This document shows, piece by piece, positions 1-8,200 of a DNA stretch of 13,043 nt (positions are counted from its first letter, which is position 1; every line of letters begins with the position of its first letter). Source of the stretch: Candidatus Eiseniibacteriota bacterium (lineage in GTDB: Bacteria; Joyebacterota; Joyebacteria; Joyebacterales; Joyebacteraceae); assembly GCA_030609605.1 (NCBI GenBank), contig JAUWBY010000041.1:1-13043 (forward strand). Reading direction: 5' to 3'. Made by a program: the position numbers and the translations under genes. The notes beneath the pieces were generated by a model. It saw only the letters and a list, made by a program, of their open reading frames with translations, was not told the origin of the DNA and did not search any database.

Positions 1-62
1 GCACAGCCGTTGGAAGATCTGAGGAGGCGCGTAAGTTCAAGCAGCTGTCCAAAGAGCTGTGA
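1..62 (+). CDS. 3' end of an unrecognised gene (partial)
   Basis: Reading from base 3, the frame gives 19 codons ending in a charged helical tail (SEEARKFKQLSKEL) and a TGA stop at 60-62. The Lys/Glu composition looks like a genuine protein C-terminus, and the other two frames look less natural. The gene starts outside the window, and the visible residues are too few to name a family. There is no obvious intrinsic terminator just after the stop. The call rests only on amino-acid character, so it is tentative. Confidence 0.4.
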   Translation, partial: TAVGRSEEARKFKQLSKEL

Positions 63-406
63 AGCGCTTCTGTCTATCACTCTGGAAGCCCCCATGATTC
101 TCGTCCAGAGGCTGAGCCCCCGTGGCGCAGCGCTCTATACCTCATATTGGACCATGATAAGACACTGCCACGCAGTGGGGGATGATACAACAGGGATCTG
201 CCTGTTTCAACCGCTGTTGTGTGCGGCGTGCAGATGCCGTATCGTGCGAGTTGCACGTCTACTGGCACGCGCCTTGCAGCTGAACGGCGTTCGTGTGGAG
301 TTCTATGGGTCGGTGTGTGACAGAAGGCCTATGATACGGCGGTTCTGAAGGTCCCTGACGGTGATGCTGTGAGGGGCCTGAGTCCTCGTACCTACACGCG
401 TGCTCT
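63..406. other. Non-coding stretch, nothing recognised
   Basis: About 340 bases lie between the partial upstream gene and the candidate alr promoter. The one open frame here (10-348 on +) gives an implausible protein rich in Cys and Arg, with rare codons and no ribosome-binding site before its ATG. A small perfect hairpin sits at 163-177 (CACTGC / GCAGTG), but no T-run follows it. I found no tRNA, rRNA, tmRNA, SRP RNA or known riboswitch pattern by eye. Confidence 0.4.
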
Positions 407-436
407 TTGACAAGTCCATGTACTGACATGTTTGAT
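407..436 (+). promoter_or_regulatory. Candidate sigma70-type promoter for alr
   Basis: A perfect TTGACA (407-412) is followed after 18 bases by TTTGAT (431-436), which matches four of six -10 consensus bases. A start near 443 would give an untranslated leader of about 130 nt before the alr ATG. The -10 element is weak, so this is only a candidate. An imperfect stem (GAAAAG with CTTTTC) lies just downstream in the leader. Confidence 0.35.
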
Positions 437-575
437 GGCGGGTGAAAAGGGCCCTGGATGGGACTTTTCTGGTGAATCCACTTGCGGCGGTACTAGGGCT
501 GTGCTACTTAGTAATGTTTCCCTGATGGCTCGTCTGGCCCGTTCGGGGAAGCTCAGTACTTCCAGGAGGAAGGTG

Positions 576-1781
576 ATGCGCTTCTCGACATGGGTCGAGA
601 TCGATCTGGATGCACTGATCCACAATATCGGAGAGGTGCGCCGCCGTGCGGGAGACGACTGCCATATCCTGATGGTAGTGAAGGCCGATGCGTACGGGCA
701 TGGTGCGGTGGAGGTGGCGAGGATAGCCGTGCGGTCGGGCGTAGGCATGCTCGGCGTGGCCACTCTCCACGAGGGCATGGAACTCAGGCAAGCGGGCATT
801 GACGCGCCGATCCTCATCCTGAGCCCGCCGATGGAAAGTGAGTCCGAGAGCATCATCGAATACGAGCTGTCGTGCACCGTGCCGAGTTTGGGCATCGCAC
901 GCGCTCTTTCAAGGGCATGCGTCTCGCGAGGGAAGCAAGGCGTTGTCCACGTGGAAGTGGACACCGGTATGGGGCGCTGCGGAGTGGCCCTGACGGATGC
1001 CGGTCCCTTCATAGCGGCGGTGAGGAAACTACCGAAGCTGATGCTCGAGGGGGTCTTCACGCATTTCCCGTCGTCGGATGATGATGAGAAATTCACACTC
1101 GATCAGATAGAGCAGTTCCAGGCACTTCTCCGACGACTTGAGAGCAAGGGGATCGAGATACCGCTCCGACACGCAGCAAACAGCGGGGCGGTTCTCAACA
1201 TCAAGTCCTCGGTTGAGAGCCCTCTCAACATGGCTCGGCTCGGCATCATGATCTACGGGCTCAGGCCTTCTCCCACAGCAGGCGTGGACATGGACCTGCA
1301 GCCCGTGATGACCTTCAAGTCCCGGATCGCTCAGATACGCGATCTGCCGGCCGGCCACGGTGTGAGCTACGGGCGTTCGTATCTGACTGAAACGGCGACG
1401 AAGATAGCGGTCGTTCCCGTCGGGTACGGGCACGGTTACAGCTTCAGGCTGTCCAACTGCGGCGAGGTGTTGATTCAAGGACAGCGTGCACCGGTGGTCG
1501 GACGCGTCACGATGGACGTAACTCTCGTCAGGATAGATGATATCCGAAAGGCCGCGGTCGGCGACGAGGTCGTACTGTTCGGAAAACAGGGTGATCAGGA
1601 GATAACAGTCGACGAGGTGGCTGAACGGTCGAACACCCTCAACTACGAAGTGATTTGTGGCATAGGCAAACGCGTAGCGCGGACTTACGTCCAGAGCGGC
1701 GAGACGATCGGGATGCGGACACTGATAGAACGCAGAGCGATGGGAAAGCGCCGGTGGACGGATGGCGGAGGTTCCGTCTAG
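576..1781 (+). CDS. alr: Alanine racemase
   Basis: This is a PLP-dependent, cytoplasmic enzyme that interconverts L- and D-alanine, supplying D-Ala for peptidoglycan. The protein is 401 residues, slightly longer than the usual 360-390. The fold-type III barrel starts with the PLP-lysine motif VVKADAYGHG (K36, Y40). The second catalytic base Y265 lies in VSYGRSY, and the conserved GRVTMD segment holds M313 and D314. The C-terminal beta domain ends with NYEVICGIGKRV, typical of the family, and then a basic tail of about 30 residues. In the motif before DTGMGR, where the Geobacillus enzyme has a carbamylated lysine, this protein has Glu127; that lysine is not universal. I chose ATG 576 because AGGAGG (564-569) sits 6 bases upstream and the protein then begins like other Alr proteins. 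The open frame extends back to 432, but that part is not protein-like. No terminator is evident after the stop. Confidence 0.96.
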   Translation: MRFSTWVEIDLDALIHNIGEVRRRAGDDCHILMVVKADAYGHGAVEVARIAVRSGVGMLGVATLHEGMELRQAGIDAPILILSPPMESESESIIEYELSCTVPSLGIARALSRACVSRGKQGVVHVEVDTGMGRCGVALTDAGPFIAAVRKLPKLMLEGVFTHFPSSDDDEKFTLDQIEQFQALLRRLESKGIEIPLRHAANSGAVLNIKSSVESPLNMARLGIMIYGLRPSPTAGVDMDLQPVMTFKSRIAQIRDLPAGHGVSYGRSYLTETATKIAVVPVGYGHGYSFRLSNCGEVLIQGQRAPVVGRVTMDVTLVRIDDIRKAAVGDEVVLFGKQGDQEITVDEVAERSNTLNYEVICGIGKRVARTYVQSGETIGMRTLIERRAMGKRRWTDGGGSV

Positions 1782-1908
1782 GATCCGCGGCGGAGTTCGA
1801 TAGAGATGTCGCGACGGTTCCTACAAGAGCTCGGCGCGGCGCGCTAACTTGACAAAGGCCCTTGCGTTGGAACGACGGCAGGCCCCGGACCCGAGGGTAA
1901 AAAGAAGG

Positions 1909-1938
1909 TTGACAGATTTCGGGACCGTGTGCTAGATT
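1909..1938 (+). promoter_or_regulatory. Extended -10 sigma70-type promoter for the giant secreted protein
   Basis: A perfect TTGACA (1909-1914) is followed by an 18-base spacer and TAGATT (1933-1938). The -10 is preceded by TG one base upstream (1930-1931), the extended -10 arrangement. Transcription would start near 1945 and produce a leader of about 270 nt before the ATG at 2214. Another TTGACA at 1849-1854 has no partner -10 at a suitable distance. Confidence 0.6.
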
Positions 1939-1944
1939 GCCGCA

Positions 1945-2213
1945 AAACCCGTACAGGGTGGTTGTGAAGAGGTAGACTAGTGGAGAGAAACAGTTGGGTT
2001 CCTACGTTTGGAGGCCGCCAGTGTGGTGGCTTATCCAGCGTCGATAGGAGGTGAATGCACGAATACTCAGTACCGGTAGTTAGGGGGACGTTCGTCGCTC
2101 CTGGTGGGCGGCGGGAACTCTCCGCGTGTGAGCAGGGATGCTGCACGACGGGGCCCCGGAGGCGCATGGGAGAGCGCCATCGGAGTGAGAACGCAATTCT
2201 AGGAGGTTGTCGG
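1945..2213 (+). other. Long 5' leader of the giant gene
   Basis: About 270 bases lie between the inferred transcription start and the chosen start codon. The leader holds a perfect Shine-Dalgarno match, AGGAGGTGA (2046-2054), directly abutting an ATG at 2055, a gap too short for good initiation. That ATG is in frame with the giant gene, but the intervening 53 codons use AGG, GGG, CGG and CTA codons unlike the gene itself. Small hairpins are possible, such as GGCGC (2161-2165) with GCGCC (2174-2178). I could not match the leader to a known riboswitch class. Confidence 0.4.
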
Positions 2214-5200
2214 ATGGCAAGAGAGAACCGCAGCGACAGAAGCGCATTCGTGGCGCTCACTTCGCTCTTTGTCGTGTTCTCGCTTATGCTTGTCGGTGCC
2301 GTCCCGGCCTGTGCGTACTATTACGACACGGACGGCGACGGCCTGCCGGACTTCTATGAGATCAAGCACGGTCTGCACGGTACCGTATTGGACGAGGGTG
2401 CAGACTGGGACGGCGATGGTCTCACGGATGTCGAGGAGGACGTTAACGGCAACGGCATTGTCGATGTAGGCGAGACAGACCCGTACAACTGGGATACCGA
2501 TGGCGACGGGATCTCAGACGGAATCGAAGGGCTCGTTGACAGCATTGAGGACGAGGACACCTTGATCAACGCTCTCGATCTCGATTCTGACGGCGATGGG
2601 ATTCCTGATGGCGTCGAGGACGCGAACGGCAACGGTGTTCATGAGCCGCAGAGCCCGTATTTTGAGACGAACTGGCTCGACGCGGATACCGATGACGACG
2701 GTCTGATCGACGGACTCGAGGCGATGTACGGATGTGATCCACTCGATGAGAACACTGATGATGATGGTTGGAACGACTTCGAGGAGATCACGTACGGAAC
2801 CGACCCGACCAATCCTGATACGGATGGGGACGGTCGCCTCGACGGAATCGGCAACGAGGACAACGCGGACGCCGACGGAGACGGCCAGATCAATGCGGTC
2901 GACTTCGATAGTGACAACGACGGCGTTACGGACAGCCAGGAAGACTACAATGAGAATGGTGTGGTCGACGCTGGCGAGATCGATCCCGAGATGTATGACA
3001 CCGACGGCGACGGCTTCAGCGATGGTTATGAGATCTACCACGCGCTGAGCAATCCGCTGAGCGGTGAAGATGCCGACGGCGACGGTTGGTACGATGGTGA
3101 GGAGATCACCCTCTACAAGACCGACCCGGGCGACGTAGACACGGACGGCGACGGTATCTCGGACACGATCGAGAATCCGCAGGCCAGTCCTGGTCGCGAC
3201 ACGGACGGCGACGGTCTCATTGACGCACTCGATCTCGATAGCGACAACGACGGTATCGATGATGAGTACGAGGATGTGGATGGAGATGGCGTAGTTGATG
3301 CAGGCGAGACCGATCCGTACGACACGGACACGGACGGCGACGGCATCGACGACAACGCCGAACTCCAGATCTACGGCTCGGATCCGACCGATCCGAATGA
3401 TCCGTATGATACCGACGGAATCGATCCCGGCGATGAGATCTATGTGTACAAGACGAACTTCGACAAGGACGACACCGACGGTGATGGGGTGGTCGAGGGA
3501 ACGAGTGGCAGCTCCGACCGCGTGAATGCGAATACGGATGCGTCGCGGCCGCTGCCGTTCAGGGATGCGATGATCAACGCCCTCGACAGGGATGCGGACG
3601 GTGACGGAATCTTCGACGGTGACGAGGCCACCTACGGGACCAACCACCAGAACTGGGACAGTGATGGCGATGGTCTCATCGACGGCGCGGAAGTCTGGAT
3701 CTGGGGAACGGATCCGACCGACGCCGACTCGGACGATGACGGTCTCACGGACGGCGAAGAGGTCAACATATACCGCACCGATCCGAATAACCCGAACACC
3801 GACGGAGACTATGTCGACGACGGCGTTGAGGTCAATGACTGGGGTTCCAACCCGCTCGATCCCGACACCGATGGTGACGGCATCATCGACGGCGACACGA
3901 TCACCGGCACGTACATTGCCGCTGACGGCGTCACGGTCGAGAACTGGTCGTTCACCGAGGACGACACGGATTCGGAGCTTGGTGGCGACGGTCTTGGGAA
4001 CGTCCTGGATCCGGATTCAGACTGGCGTGAGTGGGAGAATCCTCCTTCGTACGTCTACCTGGACTTCCACGACAGGACCGAGATCGCCTACGCAGACTAC
4101 GTGGCTGCCAAGGTCGCTCGTGGCGCCCGCTTCCATGTCGGCCCACTGAATCCCGGCGAGCCCGACACGGACGGCGACGGTTACCCGGATGCTCAGGAAG
4201 TCGCGTGCGGTTTCGATCCGCTCGATGCTTCGGACTTCGGTGACTGTTCCTACACTCCTGACGACTTCGACGGCGACGGCCTGTTCGATCTTGAAGAGGC
4301 CGTGCTTGAGGGCACCACGCCTCCGACCATGCACCTGACCGCCGACTATGACGGCGACGGGCTCACGGACGGCGACGAGATGCATCCCACGTGGTGGGAC
4401 ATCGATGGTATCCCGCAGCTTTGGCCGACGGACCCGATGGACGACGATATGGACAACGACCTCATGGACGACGACGTTGAGGTCTTGAACGGCACGAACC
4501 CGCACTACGCCGACACCGACGGTGACGGCATCACCGACTATTGGGAGAATGTGCGCGGCTATAATCCGCTCGACGCGGACATGGACGACGACAACCTCTA
4601 CGATGGTATGGAAGATGTCGATTACGACGGCGTCCTGGATACGACTGAGACCTATCCTATGGACGGCGACACCGACGACGACGGCGTCTATGACGGCGAC
4701 GAGCTGGCATTTGGGATCGACCCCAGAGACATGGACAGCGATGACGATACGCTCATCGACGGTCTCGAGGTCGGCTACCACGCCGGCAACATCGGTGGCT
4801 ACACGAACCCCGCCGTGTTTGGTGCAGGCGACCAGGATCCGACAACGATGACGGATCCGCGTCTCACCGACAGCGACTTCGACGGCTACGACGACGAAGT
4901 CGAGGACGCGAACGGCAACGGTGCCTACGAGCCTCTGCTCAGCGAGACGGATGCGCAGGACAGGGATTCGGACAATGACGGTCTGCCCGATTACTACGAG
5001 CTGGCGGGCAACGTCGCGAGTTCGCCCTACGCGGTCGGTTGGATCGACAACTCGCTCGATCTGACTGATGCGTTCGACGAGGACACGGACGGTGACGGAC
5101 TCGAGGACGGCATCGAGTTCGCACAGATGTGCGATCCGAACGACACCGATTCTGACGGTGACGGCATTGTCGACGGTGACGAGTACTACGCGTACAAGAC

Positions 5201-8200
5201 CGACCCGACGAACACCGACACCGATAGTGACGGTTGCGACGAGAACGATACCGACCCGAACGACCTGGAGAACGCCACTGCCGACACGGACAACGATGGC
5301 ATCAACAACGCCATGGATGTCGACAGTGATAACGACTGGGTGTGGGACGGTGACGGCGATGAGGATTGCGCCGGCGTCAACGACGCGGACTCGGACGGTA
5401 TCCCCGACATCCTGGACAACGACACGGACAACGATAATCTGTCCGATCGCCAGGAGATGGGACTCGATACCTGGCACGAGTTTGCCGACAACGACCGTGA
5501 CTTCGACGAGGATGGTATCCTCGACGGAGACGAGTACTATCAGGTCATCCATCAGCCGCACACCGGCGCGGTCGACTACAGGGCGTCCGATCCCAAGTTG
5601 TTCGATACGGATCGGGACGGTCTGCACGACGGCTTCGAGGTCGGCAAGATGGCTGGCTACCCGGTAGACCCGATCATCGGCGGAACGAATCCCGATCCGG
5701 GTGTCTGGGACTTTGATGGTACGCCGAACTCGATCGTCTACCTCTACGACAGTGATTACGACGGCCTTTCGGACTTCGAAGAGGACGCCGACATGGACGG
5801 TGATGACACCGACATCGGCATCCTCGGCACGGAGACAGATCCAGAGGACGACGATACTGACAACGAGGGTCTGATCGACGGTTTCGAGGTCTGGTACGGG
5901 ATCAACCCGCTGTCCTGTGATACGGACGACGATGACCTGTCAGACGGCCTCGAGCTCGGTCTCCTGTACTACATGGGTAACGACACGAGCATATCGAACC
6001 CGTGCCCGAGCAACCGTACCGACACAGTTGAGGACGGCGCCTACATGACCGACCCCGACAACGACGATACGGACAATGACGGGCTCCTTGACGGGGAAGA
6101 GGACGAAGACGGAGACGGTTTCCGCGACGGTAACGATCCGTACGACACGGTTTCGGACTGGGCCACCACTGGTGAGACCGATCCGAACGAGTGGGATACG
6201 GACCGCGGAGGCGTGCGCGACGGTGACGAAGTTGCCGCCGGCGATGATCCGCTCCTCTATACCGACGGTGATCTGGACATCGACATCGTGCTGGGCTGTG
6301 GCGGCCCGGGCCCGGTGCTGGCAACCGGTGACACGCTCGATATCGGTAGCGATGCCGCGAGCGCGATTCCTCCGGGATCCAGCGGCACCTCGCAGATCGG
6401 CGTCTGGCTGACTGATGCGGGCTTCAATCCGGATCCTTCAGATGGACCGTCCGCGGTGTCGGCGATCGACAGCGTTTATATGCGTGCCACGTCGCTTCAC
6501 TGGGCTGGTCCGCTGTGGAACGGTGATGCCTACTCGGTGCCGGACACGACCACCATGCACTGGATCCATTACAGCTACGTCAGCTTCGATCCACCTCTGT
6601 TCGATCTGGACGGTGGCGGTGGGAGCGACGAGCAGTGCGTGGACGTGACTATCGACGTACCCGAGGGCGCGATGCCCGGCTGGTACGTGGGCTATGTCCA
6701 GGCCGAGACGCGGCGGGCGCATCTGGAGCAGGAGCTCCCGGATGACTACATCGTCCTCCGCGTGTACGTGGCGCCTCTCAAGGACATCGACATCTGCGAC
6801 GACGATGACGATCCTCTCGGAGTCGGTCTGGCTTCCGACCCGATCGACTTCCCGGATCCCGCCGCGCTGACGGAGATGCACCTGATGGGTGCTCCGATGT
6901 ACCCGGGCACGGTTACGGGCATGTTCAGGTATGCAAACCCGAACACAAACCCTGACGGCATGTGGCCGTATCCTCCGCACACCCCTGATCTGATCAACGA
7001 CTTCAACGGGTTCCCGGCGACGCCGTATGTCAACCGGACCTGGGACACGAATACGCTTGATCCGCAGGGGAACGTGAACCTGACGTACGAGATCGAAGCG
7101 GAGTATAAGTGGATCAGTGGCCCGATGAATCCAACATCGGTCATCAGCTTCGATACGCCTCTTGTCGACCATCTCGATCTGAGTGAGGTTGACTCGAGCT
7201 ACGTCTATATCGACACCACGACGCTCCCGTATGGGCTCTATGAGGGTACCGTCAGGGTGTTCGAGGATGTGCACGGAGTTCTCGTCAGTGACCCGCCGGA
7301 CGGTGTCTGGCAGTCGGATGAGATCTACGACACGTTCACGCTGAAGTTCTATCTCGCGCTGCCCGACATCGATGTCGATGATGACTATGCGAACATGGCG
7401 GGCAACGTGATGGATATCGAGGTGACTCCTGGTGACGTCGACGTCATGGTCGGCGAGTTCCGGGTCTACGCTGCCGGTGCATCGACGAATGTCGATGACT
7501 GGGACGGCCCCGGTACCGAGAGCATCCTCGATCTGCAGTACTACGATCCGACCACTGACGTGCTGACGAAGATCCCGGCCGACGGTGTTTCGACACCGGT
7601 CAGTTTCTGGGTCTACTCGCCGGACGGTGAGTACTCCATCGAGATTCTCCTCGATGGTACGATGGGCGATACGCTTCTGCTGAACGGCCCGTCGAAGCTC
7701 TACCGCCTGAGGGTCGCCGAGATTCCGGTCGACCTCCCGGCAGGCACGTACAGGACGGATCACCCGGCAAGCTGGGCGCCGGGCGACGGCACGGTACCGA
7801 TCTGTGCCAGAGGCTGGGCCAGTGGTATGGGCTGGCTTGCTGGTGAGGCCGGTCCGGCTGTTGTGTACGATCCTGATATCGACGCAGTGAGCGAGCTGAT
7901 GGATTACTTCCATCTGACCGTCAACGTCACTGCCGTGATCGACGTGGAGTTCGACAGCCCGCTGGTCGTTCTGACCGGTGAGCCGGGCGATGAGGCCTGC
8001 AACACGGCGACGGTGAACAATATCGGTAACTACCTTGCCGACGACGTTCACTTCGAGGCTCCGGCCTACCTCATGGGTGACAACACGGGTATCGCCGTTC
8101 TTGGCGCTATCCTTGACTTCGCCCCGCCGAGCCTGTCGATTCCGCTTGGCGAGTCCGACGATGTCGTGATCTGCGCCGCGATACCGGCTGACCAGAGGGC

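Noticed and set aside
10..348. 112-codon open frame on the + strand before alr
   Set aside because: No ribosome-binding site, Cys/Arg-rich composition, and a better coding frame ending at base 62 overlaps its start.
432..575. Longer alanine racemase start
   Set aside because: The 48 extra residues do not resemble Alr, and the strong AGGAGG at 564-569 marks ATG 576.
1945..2213. Riboswitch in the long leader
   Set aside because: I looked for c-di-GMP and cobalamin-type conserved cores and found none; only small local hairpins are visible.
2514..3647. 377-codon open frame on the - strand
   Set aside because: Same shadow effect from the acidic repeat codons; the product is low-complexity Val/Ile/Arg.
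4017..5627. Long open frame of 536 codons on the - strand
   Set aside because: It lies opposite the Asp-rich repeats. Repeated GAC/GAT codons read as Val/Ile codons on the other strand, so stops are depleted. The translation is a monotonous Val/Ile/Arg string without a domain or ribosome-binding site.
2325..6270. CRISPR-like array suggested by many short direct repeats
   Set aside because: The repeats lie in one continuous reading frame, are degenerate and encode calcium-binding loops; there are no uniform spacers.
6438..8051. Long open frame of 537 codons on the - strand
   Set aside because: It mirrors the giant gene in a GC-rich region, with an Arg/His/Val-rich translation and no recognisable family.
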